Origin: CAYMUR01 sp964393615 | GTDB lineage: Bacteria > Planctomycetota > Planctomycetia > Pirellulales > Pirellulaceae | Reading direction: 5' to 3' | Assembly: GCA_964393615.1 (NCBI GenBank) | Contig: CAYMUR010000056.1 | Span: 1-34,670, forward strand | Length of the DNA: 34,670 bases | In this document: positions 1 through 8,306 of the stretch, one piece after another | Position numbering within the stretch: the stretch's first letter is position 1 | How the letters are laid out: the number at the start of each line of letters is the position of its first letter | Translations under genes and position numbers: made by a program | Notes under the pieces: model-generated | What the model saw: only the letters and a program-made list of their open reading frames with translations | Database searches by the model: none | What the model was told of the DNA's origin: nothing

Positions 1-2
1 AC

Positions 3-92
3 TACGCCGGTTGTAACGATTATCACGGCACGTTGCGAGATTTTGTGCCGCCAAATGCATTGCCCGTGGGTGGTCGCGCCAAAATCAGCTAA
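3..92 (+). CDS. C-terminal end of an unknown protein (partial, cut by window start)
   Basis: The third forward frame is open from the first base and ends at TAA (90-92), giving 29 residues that finish in PPNALPVGGRAKIS. The composition is protein-like, whereas the first frame is rich in Cys/Trp/His and reads like noise. No family can be named from so short a tail. It lies 82 bp upstream of the TPR gene on the same strand, so the two could be co-transcribed. The alternative is that the frame is open by chance. Confidence 0.45.
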   Translation, partial: YAGCNDYHGTLRDFVPPNALPVGGRAKIS

Positions 93-174
93 AATACATT
101 TATGATAACCAAGTGATACAGATTGTTCATTAACTCATACGTCCCAGGCCAGCTAGGAAGGGTTTGATAAGATC

Positions 175-1572
175 ATGATCTCTCAGCAACGGAACATTCC
201 TTGTCAATCGTGCGTTCGTTTTATGTGTGTCGTGACCGCATTGGTATCTGTTCTTGGCCTTGGACAGTATGCCAGCGGGCAATTAACCGTGGAACGTCTC
301 TTGGGCTCAGCCATTGAAAACCCTGTTGCGTCAGAGTTTGTTGAGATTACCGACGCGATCGCCGCGTTCCAGCAAAACGATTTTCAAGGGGCCCGCGACT
401 TGTTGGTAGCGACCGCGGAAAGTAAGCCCAATCTACCGCCTGGTGATGTGATGATGGCCCAGCTGTATGGGTCGATCAACCAAATTAATGCGATGCGGTC
501 TTCTCTGGAAAATGCTGTCAAGACTTACGCAGACGACCCTGAGGCCTATGTTATTTTCGCTGATTTGGCGAGGAACCAATCTCGCTTTACCGAGGCTGGT
601 CTTGCCTATGCCAAAGCGATTGAATTGTGTGACAAATATTCAAAAAATGCTTTTCGAAAAAATAGTCTTCAATCGCGTGCGTACGGTGGTGCAGCGATCG
701 TCGCTGAGGCACGTGAAAATTGGTCGGCAGCAAAAAACCGTTTGACCGCCTGGGCAGAGCTTGCGCCCAACGCGGCAGTACCTCATTTGCGCCTGGGAAA
801 AGTTCATTACAAACTGCTTGCAGGAAGCAAGCAGGGGCAGAGTAACGCCTATGCCGCTTATCGGAAAGCCTATGAATTAGACAATCAGGTTACGCGGCCC
901 GAGATCAATATGGCACGGCTTTACGAGCAAGATGGTAAACGGTCGAATTCCAGGCAATTGCTTGCCAAGGCAGTAGAACGGGGTGCCGACGATTTGAAGG
1001 TACAACTGGAAGCCGGTCAGATGTATGTCAGTATTGGTGCCATTCCGGAAGCGAAGCAGTGTGCCAATGCAGCCCGGCAGATCGATGTCAATTCGTTGGA
1101 TGCCATGTTGTTGCAGGGACTGTTGGGACGGTATGAAAGCGATTATACGACGGCGGAATCCGCATTTCGTGCGGCACATGCTTTGGCCCCCAATAATGTT
1201 ACCGTCGTTTTGCAACTCGCTCTTTCACTCGTCGAGCAGACAGAGGACCAACGAAAACAAGCCCAAGCTCTCGAATGGGCACGCCTGGCGACACGTGGCA
1301 ACATGGATATAAAACAGGCTCAGGTGCGAGAATCATTAGTGACTCTGGGTTGGGTGCTTGACCGTCTGGGCAGAACGAACGAAGCAGGGCAGGCTATTCA
1401 GCGGGCAGTGTCGGGGGGCCGCCTGGGTACAGAAGCGACTTATTTTGCAGCAAAGATTTTAAACGATGCAGGGCGTTCCGAGGTTGCCAGGCAACTCTTG
1501 CAGCGGCTCGTAGATTCCAATACTCCGTTTCCGTATCGGACGGATGCCGAGGAGTTACTCAATCGAATTTAA
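175..1572 (+). CDS. Secreted/periplasmic TPR-repeat protein
   Basis: This 465-residue protein has an N-terminal hydrophobic segment (about residues 16-36, ending near YASGQ) that looks like a signal peptide. The rest is a chain of tetratricopeptide-type helical pairs: recurring A-x-x-x-Y/F-x-x-A-x-x-L/A-x-P patterns are visible, for example around residues 120-150 (AYVIFADLARNQ, AYAKAIELCD), 225-270, 305-345 and 385-440. TPR arrays are protein-binding scaffolds; no catalytic motif is visible, so its partner is unknown. The start ATG at 175 has a purine-rich AGGAAGGG about 12 nt upstream, a slightly long spacing. No clear terminator follows. Function beyond scaffolding cannot be inferred from the neighbours, which are an unrelated membrane protein and an unknown tail. 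Confidence 0.85.
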   Translation: MISQQRNIPCQSCVRFMCVVTALVSVLGLGQYASGQLTVERLLGSAIENPVASEFVEITDAIAAFQQNDFQGARDLLVATAESKPNLPPGDVMMAQLYGSINQINAMRSSLENAVKTYADDPEAYVIFADLARNQSRFTEAGLAYAKAIELCDKYSKNAFRKNSLQSRAYGGAAIVAEARENWSAAKNRLTAWAELAPNAAVPHLRLGKVHYKLLAGSKQGQSNAYAAYRKAYELDNQVTRPEINMARLYEQDGKRSNSRQLLAKAVERGADDLKVQLEAGQMYVSIGAIPEAKQCANAARQIDVNSLDAMLLQGLLGRYESDYTTAESAFRAAHALAPNNVTVVLQLALSLVEQTEDQRKQAQALEWARLATRGNMDIKQAQVRESLVTLGWVLDRLGRTNEAGQAIQRAVSGGRLGTEATYFAAKILNDAGRSEVARQLLQRLVDSNTPFPYRTDAEELLNRI

Positions 1573-2245
1573 TATCTAGGCCCAGCGTTTGTACATTTCG
1601 TGGTTAGGAAGACAAATGGCCAATCGCGGGATGCGTTAAGCAATGGCTGGTAGTACGGTTCTATGCCGATGAGATGGTTGAGCCTGGTTACACTTTGGTT
1701 TTGAAATCGTATCCAGGGTGTGCCTGTTGTTCAATTCCAGTGCAGTCTCCGGCGCAGTGATAGTGCCTCACGAATCTGATATTCGTTGGCTGACGAAAGA
1801 AAATCGCTTCTAGTTCCGGCTGAAAATTGTACTTCAGTAAAAAAAGGTCGTGGTATGTCGCTCCGTCTCCAATACCACGACCTCTATCTTGAAACAGAAC
1901 ACTTTCGTGTTCCGTATTCCCGGTTCGGTTGTATTGAATAGGATCGTCATGGTTAATGCTCCGTCTGTAGCTGATTTCACAAATTCGTGGATTTGCTAGC
2001 ATCTTCGGTTTGGCGTGATATTTCTGTTGATTTCCCAACTGACGTAGCGCGGGATAACTGACAAAGCTCGCGATCGTTGTGAAGCATCCTCACGGGACGT
2101 GGATAATACCTGTCTGTAAAACAGCCATTTATTTTTCTTTACCACCAAGGTATTGAAAACGCTATAGATTGGTAGATCTGGACCACTTTGGTACGATGGT
2201 TCCAGCTGAATCCAGAAGGTGAATCTTGTAGGGACTCAACGGATA
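1573..2245. other. Long intergenic region, no convincing gene
   Basis: About 670 bp without a supported coding region. The open frames present, including a 116-codon minus-strand frame at 1688-2038, have His/Arg/Gln-rich, non-repetitive translations that resemble random reading. The one clear signal is the minus-strand terminator hairpin at 1839-1883, listed separately. Confidence 0.6.
1839..1883 (-). terminator. Strong intrinsic terminator reading on the minus strand
   Basis: A perfect 12-bp inverted repeat (AGGTCGTGGTAT at 1845-1856, its complement at 1872-1883) encloses a 15-nt loop. On the minus strand the stem is followed at once by a run of T (plus-strand A at 1839-1845), the classic rho-independent layout. 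On the plus strand the stem is followed by CTATCTTG, so it would not work for the upstream TPR gene. No minus-strand gene ends here, which is odd (see findings). Confidence 0.7.
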
Positions 2246-3199
2246 ATGGACGTGGTGCAGGGAATTCAACAAGGGACAGTTCATGCCGGTTTGGCAGCGG
2301 GGTTGGCAACCGTTGGCCTGTTGCTGCTGTTGTTACGAGTGAAATCCATTCGACAAACAACGATCGTACATGCCTGGATATGGACCATGATTTGTCTGGT
2401 CACCGTAGCAAGTGTGGAGGTCTATGTTGGACTAACCTATCTTGCCAGGAGTTCGGCCTCTATGCAGGCATTACGGTTTATTGCATCGGTGTCGACTTTT
2501 TGTCCGGCGATGGCACTGCTGGGTGCCAAGCGGCCTCAGGACCAGGTGTGGCAGTTTGCTGTGTTTTCGCTATGGGGCGTTCTTTCGTTACCCGCACTTC
2601 AAGTAATCATTTTAGGGCGAACGGAATTTTATGTGTCCGGAATTCAAAGCTGGTTCATGGTAATCCTGTTGGTCGTTGGCACGGTCAATAGTTTGCCTAC
2701 AAGGTACGGCTTTGCGGCGATGTTGATGCTGCTTTCGCAATGGGGGTTGTTGGGGAAATATTTGCCCCTGTGGTCTGCTCCTTCGGAAACGGGAATTCGC
2801 TTGGCAAGTCTGGTTGGTGCGGTATTGGCGATAGGATTTGTCGTGATACGGTTACCGCGACGGTCGTCGCCTGCCAACGGCCTCAACCGGGTTTGGATTG
2901 ATTTTCGGGACACGTTTGGCGTGCTGTGGGCCATGCGTATCGCAGATCGCGTGAACGCGACGGCCTTGGATTCTGGCTGGAAGGTGGTTTTGTCATGGAA
3001 TGGTTTTCACTTTGGCGAGTCCAAGGCAGGTGATAAGGTTTCGGAGCCAAATCTCGATTCGCAGGAAGCTGTTGCGGTGGGCAAGGTATTCCGTGCATTG
3101 CTGCGACGCTTTGTTTCGAGACAATGGATACTCGAACGGCTGCCACGAGGAACGCAGGAGATGGAAGAGACTTCCGGATGCGTTGGCTCCGACATCTAG
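2246..3199 (+). CDS. Multi-pass integral membrane protein of unknown function
   Basis: The product is about 317 residues. The first two-thirds are strongly hydrophobic, with roughly six to seven membrane segments (for example LAAGLATVGLLLLLL, ALLGAKRP-flanked helices, WFMVILLVVGTV and LVGAVLAIGFVVI). A soluble tail of about 100 residues follows, beginning near LPRRSSPANGLNRVW and containing the pattern FRDTFGVLWAMRIADRVNA. I recognise no named family; an architecture of a hydrophobic core plus a conserved cytosolic tail is all that can be seen. An in-frame GTG at 2219 would add nine residues, but ATG at 2246 is preceded by AGGGA about 11 nt upstream and is preferred. It stands alone, with 187 bp to the next gene. 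Confidence 0.8.
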   Translation: MDVVQGIQQGTVHAGLAAGLATVGLLLLLLRVKSIRQTTIVHAWIWTMICLVTVASVEVYVGLTYLARSSASMQALRFIASVSTFCPAMALLGAKRPQDQVWQFAVFSLWGVLSLPALQVIILGRTEFYVSGIQSWFMVILLVVGTVNSLPTRYGFAAMLMLLSQWGLLGKYLPLWSAPSETGIRLASLVGAVLAIGFVVIRLPRRSSPANGLNRVWIDFRDTFGVLWAMRIADRVNATALDSGWKVVLSWNGFHFGESKAGDKVSEPNLDSQEAVAVGKVFRALLRRFVSRQWILERLPRGTQEMEETSGCVGSDI

Positions 3200-3392
3200 G
3201 ATCCGTGTTGTTTTGATGGAGAAATCTATCGCATGAACAGCCGGTCAAAACAAGTAGGTGGTGTCAACGGATGCGGATTTGTTTTCCATGCACATCCTGA
3301 TAAAATCGAACGACGTGTCTTTTATGGCAGATGATGAGTAGGTAAATGGTTTTGTGGCGCAATCATGTTTGTAGGTGTGAGAGGATATGATG

Positions 3393-4775
3393 ATGAAACG
3401 AAGTATGCGTGTTGTCAGTATGTTTTTGTTATACTTGGGTAGTTGTGGCATACATCCCTCTTTCTTGTTACGTGCTGGAGAGCCACTGAAAACAACCGGT
3501 ACGCTCTCGAGCTCAGACACTGCAGATGTGTTTTTAAGTGCTGTGGAGAAGCCGGTGACTGTTTCGGGGGAATCCATTGATCGTGACACTGGCAAGGCGG
3601 TCAAGAAGAAGATAGCTGCGATTGTGACTTCCTATTTTCCTAAGAGCCATGCGGACATGGTGATTAGTAAATTTCTCCATGGCTTTCCGACGGATGACGG
3701 CCTGCTGCCACCTCGCATGGAAATTGCTTCCATGCATATCGCACAGGTCCATGAGGACGATATAGGCCATCAATTGGCCCATCAATACGCTATTCCCTTG
3801 TACGAGAGCATACGGGAAACGTTGACATTGGGAGGGGAGGACTTAGCCGTCGATGCCGTGTTATTGATTGGCGAACACGGTGACTATCCGAAGACCGAAC
3901 TGGGCCAGGAAATGACGCCTCGGCGGCATATGTTCGAACAGATCACGGCAGTGTTGATCAACGCGAAGCGTCCTATTCCGATTTATAACGACAAGCACCT
4001 GTCTTACCGATGGGACCACGCGACGTTCATGTACGAAACGGCCGTCGAAAGAAAGATCCCATTTTGGGCAGCGTCGGCACTGCCTGTCATTTGGCGGAAC
4101 CCTAACTTTGAACATGCATTGGGCGAGCCCATTGACCAGGCCCTGGTCATTGGTTTCCACATGGTGGAGCGTTACGGTTTTCATGCGTTGGAGGTTCTGC
4201 AGTCACAGGTGGAGAGGCGGCGAGGCGGCGAAACCGGTGTTCGTAGTGTTCAGTGCCTCTATGGCGATGATGTTTGGCAGGCGGCCCGAGATGGCCGCTG
4301 GTCCATGGAATTGGCTAACCAGGCGATGGAGAAAATTGTAGACGGGCCCGGACACCTTGAACCTGCCAAGGTGAAGGATCCCCATGTATTTCTGATTGAG
4401 TATGTCGATGGTCTCCAGGCCACGATATTGATGCTCGGTGACGGTTATGTTCGCAAACATGCTTATGCTGAGCAGACGGGGCAGGTTGTCAATGCGCTTG
4501 AATACCACATCGATAAAAAATCAATCCATTCTGCTTTTGGCTACCTTGGCCGTAATATCGAAAATTTTCTGCTTAGTGGGACATTGCCGAACCCGGTTGA
4601 AAGGACTTATCTGGTGACTGGGGTTTTGGAAGCCGCCATGATTTCTCGTGGTCACCAGGGTAAACGTGTCGAGACGCCCCATTTGGCCACGATTTGTTAT
4701 CAACCCAGTGGTCGAGCGTTTCGCCCGTCGGGAACACGACCAACGGGTGACAGCGTTGTTGATTGGCGGGCATGA
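3393..4775 (+). CDS. Secreted protein of unknown function, neighbour of DUF1501
   Basis: The product is about 460 residues with a signal-peptide-like start (basic MKRSMR, hydrophobic VVSMFLLYLGSCG). Three consecutive ATGs lie at 3387, 3390 and 3393; GAGG at 3381-3384 gives the best spacing (8 nt) to the third, so that one is chosen. The mature part has regularly conserved-looking blocks such as LLIGEHGDYP, IYNDKHLSYRWDHA, PFWAASALPVIWR and YGFHALEVLQSQVERR. I know of similar secreted proteins in planctomycete genomes but no named domain or activity. The His/Asp/Glu-rich blocks could bind metal or sugar, which is only a guess. It is on the same strand as the DUF1501 gene 245 bp downstream. Confidence 0.8.
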   Translation: MKRSMRVVSMFLLYLGSCGIHPSFLLRAGEPLKTTGTLSSSDTADVFLSAVEKPVTVSGESIDRDTGKAVKKKIAAIVTSYFPKSHADMVISKFLHGFPTDDGLLPPRMEIASMHIAQVHEDDIGHQLAHQYAIPLYESIRETLTLGGEDLAVDAVLLIGEHGDYPKTELGQEMTPRRHMFEQITAVLINAKRPIPIYNDKHLSYRWDHATFMYETAVERKIPFWAASALPVIWRNPNFEHALGEPIDQALVIGFHMVERYGFHALEVLQSQVERRRGGETGVRSVQCLYGDDVWQAARDGRWSMELANQAMEKIVDGPGHLEPAKVKDPHVFLIEYVDGLQATILMLGDGYVRKHAYAEQTGQVVNALEYHIDKKSIHSAFGYLGRNIENFLLSGTLPNPVERTYLVTGVLEAAMISRGHQGKRVETPHLATICYQPSGRAFRPSGTRPTGDSVVDWRA

Positions 4776-4843
4776 AAACCTGGGACGACACCGAAGGCAA
4801 AGTCAATTCCGATCAAACACATTGGTACGACCCGAGGCCCTCA

Positions 4844-4926
4844 GCCGAAACCGAATCTGGCCCCTTGAGCCGAAACCGAGTCTGGCTCCTTGAGCCGAAA
4901 CCGAGTCTGGCTCCTTGAGCCGAAAC
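4844..4926 (+). repeat. 25-bp tandem repeat, 3.3 copies
   Basis: Three adjacent 25-bp units (4844-4868, 4869-4893, 4894-4918) and eight bases of a fourth (4919-4926). Each starts GCCGAAACCGA and ends TCCTTGA or CCCTTGA. Units 2 and 3 are identical; unit 1 differs at two positions. The array is between the unknown secreted gene and DUF1501, about 95 bp upstream of the latter's start, and is not part of a supported coding frame. Confidence 0.9.
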
Positions 4927-5019
4927 AGGCATCTGAGGGAATCTGATATTCTGGTTTATAGCGAAACCGGTTTGTGTTAGACTTTAACAAGACTTGGCAA
5001 AGTGAGGCGGAGGATTTCC

Positions 5020-6483
5020 ATGAGTCAATGCCCGTTGTCACACCCCATTATGCCCCGTCGCACCGCGATTCAGATCGGAGCGGTTGGTTTGTTGGGTCTC
5101 GGTACCAACCATGTGCAGGCTTTACGGGCTGCGACGCCGGAAACGAAGCCGTTGTTGGGGGGTTCGGCCAAGTCATGCATCTATATTTTTCTTTCCGGTG
5201 GGTTGGCCCAGCATGAGAGTTTTGACCTGAAGCCGAATGCCCCGGTCGAGATTCGAGGCGAGTTTAATCCTGTTTCGACCGCTACGCCGGGCATTCAGAT
5301 TTCCGAGCACTTGCCCGAATTGTCAAAACGCAGTGAGCATTGGGCTTTGGTTCGTTCCTTGACTCATCCTACCAACAGCCATACGGTTGGTCATTATTTT
5401 ATGCTCACCGGTCGCTCCGTGCCGTCGCCGGGATTTCGCGGGGATCGTATGCCGAGAGCTACGGATTGGCCTTCGTTGGCTTCTCTTGTCGGTGCCAGCT
5501 TGCCGTCGCGTACGAATAATTTGCCCCCCGCGATTGTATTGCCTGAGCGACTCGTGCATTGGTCAGGCGGCGTAATACCAGGCAACTATGGCGGATTAAT
5601 GGGACGTCATCGGGACCCTTTTTTCGTCGAAGCGTCGCCTTATGGTAATCCATTTTGGCGAGGTGCTTATCCGGAGTACACATTTCCCAATTTGTCCAAG
5701 GATCCTCCCCAAGAAGTCGATGGACGGGTCTACCAGGCTCCTAATTTAAAACTGTCAGATGGAATGCATTTTTCCCGTCTTGACGACCGTTTGAATGTTC
5801 TAAAATCGATTGATGTTCAACGGAAAAATCTTGAACAGTCAGCTGAAGTACAAAGCTACGATTTCCAGCGGCAGCGGGTTGTTTCCATGCTGGGAAATAC
5901 CAAGGTTCGCCAAGCGTTTGATGTGACGCGAGCGAATGCAAAAACTCAGGCCCGGTATGGAGCGAATAGTTTTGGTTGGTCATTGTTGATGGCTTATCGG
6001 CTGATCAATGCTGGTGTCAACCTGGTCCAGGTCAACCTTGGTAACAACGAAACTTGGGACACACACGGAGACGCTTTTCCACGGTTAAAGGACAAGCTTT
6101 TTCCGCCTACCGACCAGGCATTGTCTGCTTTGTTGGATGATTTACAAGAAAGTGGCTTGCTGGAAGAAACGTTAATCGTCATGGCGGGGGAATTTGGACG
6201 TACTCCACAGCTGTCGACGCATGAGGCTTTTCACGGACCGGGCCGCAACCATTGGGGAGCTGTTCAAAGTCTGTTTTTGGCAGGCGGAGGGGTTCGGGGT
6301 GGGAATGTGATCGGGTCTTCTGATAAGGATGGAGCCTATCCCGCCTCCAGTCCCCAAAAACCCGAAAACATGGCGGCTACGATTTATCACGCACTAGGTA
6401 TTCCCTCGTCTGTTACCTGGAAGGATGTAGCGGGCCAACCACACAAACTTTATCACGGTAACCCTATTGCCGGATTGATGTGA
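5020..6483 (+). CDS. DUF1501 family protein (exported, alkaline-phosphatase-like fold)
   Basis: This 487-residue protein has a leader with a twin-arginine-like stretch, MPRRTAIQIGAVGLLGLG, suggesting export in folded form. The remainder fits DUF1501: SCIYIFLSGGLAQHESFDLKP near the N-terminus, SHTVGHYFMLTGR, then the C-terminal block MAGEFGRTPQ, HWGAVQSLFLAGGGVRGG and NMAATIYHALGI. The family belongs to the sulfatase/alkaline phosphatase structural group and is expanded in planctomycetes; the substrate is unknown. ATG at 5020 is chosen over the in-frame GTG at 5002 because GGAGG sits six bases upstream. It converges on the PEP-CTERM gene, with a small hairpin between them. In many planctomycetes a DUF1549/DUF1553 gene accompanies DUF1501; none is present here. 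Confidence 0.92.
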   Translation: MSQCPLSHPIMPRRTAIQIGAVGLLGLGTNHVQALRAATPETKPLLGGSAKSCIYIFLSGGLAQHESFDLKPNAPVEIRGEFNPVSTATPGIQISEHLPELSKRSEHWALVRSLTHPTNSHTVGHYFMLTGRSVPSPGFRGDRMPRATDWPSLASLVGASLPSRTNNLPPAIVLPERLVHWSGGVIPGNYGGLMGRHRDPFFVEASPYGNPFWRGAYPEYTFPNLSKDPPQEVDGRVYQAPNLKLSDGMHFSRLDDRLNVLKSIDVQRKNLEQSAEVQSYDFQRQRVVSMLGNTKVRQAFDVTRANAKTQARYGANSFGWSLLMAYRLINAGVNLVQVNLGNNETWDTHGDAFPRLKDKLFPPTDQALSALLDDLQESGLLEETLIVMAGEFGRTPQLSTHEAFHGPGRNHWGAVQSLFLAGGGVRGGNVIGSSDKDGAYPASSPQKPENMAATIYHALGIPSSVTWKDVAGQPHKLYHGNPIAGLM

Positions 6484-6541
6484 TGGGTAGGGGCCTCTTT
6501 TCAGGCTTGACTGATTTAGCTGGTTGCGGGAAATAAATTCA

Positions 6542-6564
6542 AACCACGTTTAGTGGTTGTTTTT
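6542..6564 (+). terminator. Possible terminator after the DUF1501 gene
   Basis: A short hairpin, AACCAC (6542-6547) with GTGGTT (6553-6558) around a 5-nt loop, is followed by GTTTTTG. It lies 58 bp after the DUF1501 stop and between convergent genes. The six-pair stem is weak, so the call is tentative; it may serve both directions. Confidence 0.4.
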
Positions 6565-6578
6565 GTGAAAAAGAAGCG

Positions 6579-8306
6579 TCAGGTCGAGGCGGTACTCCAT
6601 TGGATTCGAAGGGCAACCAGCAGCAATGTTGTGACCAACAAAACCGCCGTTGGTGGCTCTGGAACCGTGATGGAGTCCGTATGGCTGGCGTAACCGTGGG
6701 GCGAGAAATTGGTGGCCAGTAAATTGAAATCCGTGATATCGACATCTCCATCGTCGGTGCTGAAATTGCCCATCGTCCAAATTGTATCGTTTCCATTCGG
6801 AGAGAAATTGGTTGACAGATGGTAAAAGTCTGTCACGTCGATGTCACGGTCACCGTCAATATCGCCCGCCTTGGCTTGCCAAGCCCCCAGCTCCATATGA
6901 TGATCATGTACCAGCAGGTCGTAAAATACTCCACTCCCCGCGTGCCTGCCTGTGATTGCATCGAATTCGCCTTCGAGGGACGAAAAGGTGATGAAAGTCA
7001 AAGTGTCTCCGACGGCTCCAGGTGTTACTCCAGTCGTTGGAGGCGTGAGCGTTTGGATTGCCAGAGTGCCTTTCAGCGTGGCGCGTCCCGCGATGTTCAG
7101 TTGGTCGTATTCGGAGCCTGACGGAGAGCCTTTCACCTTGATTTTCAGGGTCGCTCCCGGAGGCTGTGTCAAGGGATTGTTTACTTGCAGGGTTCCTGTT
7201 GACTTATCGCCTGGTGAGATGACAGTGCCTGGCAGGCTGACGATACGGTTGACGCTACCGTGACCGCCCAGGGTTCCATTTTCAATATTCATGTTCGGGG
7301 CCGACCCATTTACCAGCAGGGTGCCGGGGCCAAGTTTTGCGATGCTACCAGTGTTGGATGCCAACTCAGAATGGACGGTGACCGTGGCAGCCTCATCCGT
7401 AATCACCTCGCCCGTGGCCACGGTCAGCGTGTTGTTGTGCAGTGTGTAATTGCGTTCAAAACGGATTCGGTTTACCAGGCGGTCTCCCTGTAAATAAATC
7501 ACACTCAGGCCAGATCCCGCTGGGAAGGTAACGTTGTCTCCTGTCACAAAGGACTGATCCGCAATGCCTTCGCGTGACCAATTCAGAGCATGGCCCCAGT
7601 TGGTGCCGTCTCCTGGAACTCCCGCACCTGGGGTGTTGCCGTCCCATTGCATGTTGCCCAAGCCCGGAACGGCTGTTCCCAACGCTTGAATCATGCCTGT
7701 TGTAGTGATCGTCACAGGGACGTCACCAAAAAACGGTAAATTTTCGATGACAGTGTCTTGCACGATCTCAATGGGAACTTCGATTGTAATCTGGTTGTGA
7801 ACCTGGGACAGAGAGAAATTTTCCAGGTCTACCACTTGGGGACCGAGTGTCGACAATTCTATATTACCTTGGACGTTTGTTTGGACCGTGCCCTGGGCCA
7901 CAAAGGTGTTACCCGGCTGGTCAAAGACGCCCCTGTTGACAATAGCCGTCGGACCTGGCTGGAGCATGGAGATCATTAATTCACCTGCCGCGACATTGGC
8001 GTTGACGATGCCTCCTAAGAGCCTGAAGCTCAAGGCATCGTCCAACATTAAATCCAATCCAGTGACTTGGGCTGTCGTAAATGGCGTCGTGCCAGGGATC
8101 AAGTCGACGGTCGCAGTTCCAGAAACCGTGGAACTATCAGTCGAAGAACCAAACAAGCCTGCAGAAAAAGTGACGGTTAGCGAGGACGTCGTCAGGGGGT
8201 TAAGAGGGACCATTTCAAATGGGATAGGTACGGCAAAGGCATTTGTTTCCAAAAACAAGACACTGGCCAGAATCGTTGCCATTCGAAAACAACCTCTACC
8301 GTTCAT
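6579..8306 (-). CDS. Surface protein with dockerin-like repeats and PEP-CTERM tail
   Basis: The product is 575 residues. It begins with a signal peptide (MNGRGCFRMATILASVLFLE..., likely cut after AFA near residue 25). A long Thr/Val/Gly-rich beta region follows, including an autotransporter-like passage (LGPGTLLVNGSAPNMNIENG, then GHGSVNRI...PGTVISPGD). Residues about 481-540 hold two dockerin-like calcium motifs, GDIDGDRDIDVTDF and TDDGDVDITDFNLLATNF. The last 28 residues are a PEP-CTERM sorting signal: VPEPPTAVLLVTTLLLVALR plus a short tail. Such tails are recognised by exosortase-type systems for delivery to the envelope. The start at 8306 has AAGG about eight bases upstream; a longer frame to 8423 exists but would put 39 residues before the signal peptide. 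Probable role: structural or adhesive surface protein. Confidence 0.85.
   Translation of the reverse strand: MNGRGCFRMATILASVLFLETNAFAVPIPFEMVPLNPLTTSSLTVTFSAGLFGSSTDSSTVSGTATVDLIPGTTPFTTAQVTGLDLMLDDALSFRLLGGIVNANVAAGELMISMLQPGPTAIVNRGVFDQPGNTFVAQGTVQTNVQGNIELSTLGPQVVDLENFSLSQVHNQITIEVPIEIVQDTVIENLPFFGDVPVTITTTGMIQALGTAVPGLGNMQWDGNTPGAGVPGDGTNWGHALNWSREGIADQSFVTGDNVTFPAGSGLSVIYLQGDRLVNRIRFERNYTLHNNTLTVATGEVITDEAATVTVHSELASNTGSIAKLGPGTLLVNGSAPNMNIENGTLGGHGSVNRIVSLPGTVISPGDKSTGTLQVNNPLTQPPGATLKIKVKGSPSGSEYDQLNIAGRATLKGTLAIQTLTPPTTGVTPGAVGDTLTFITFSSLEGEFDAITGRHAGSGVFYDLLVHDHHMELGAWQAKAGDIDGDRDIDVTDFYHLSTNFSPNGNDTIWTMGNFSTDDGDVDITDFNLLATNFSPHGYASHTDSITVPEPPTAVLLVTTLLLVALRIQWSTAST

Noticed and set aside
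1688..2038. 116-codon minus-strand open frame
   Set aside because: Translation is His/Arg/Gln-rich with no patterning, and the frame runs through a strong minus-strand terminator hairpin, which would cut its own transcript.
2188..2691. 167-codon open frame overlapping the membrane protein gene
   Set aside because: It is a shifted-frame shadow of the hydrophobic protein read from 2246 and is Cys/Gly/Ser-rich.
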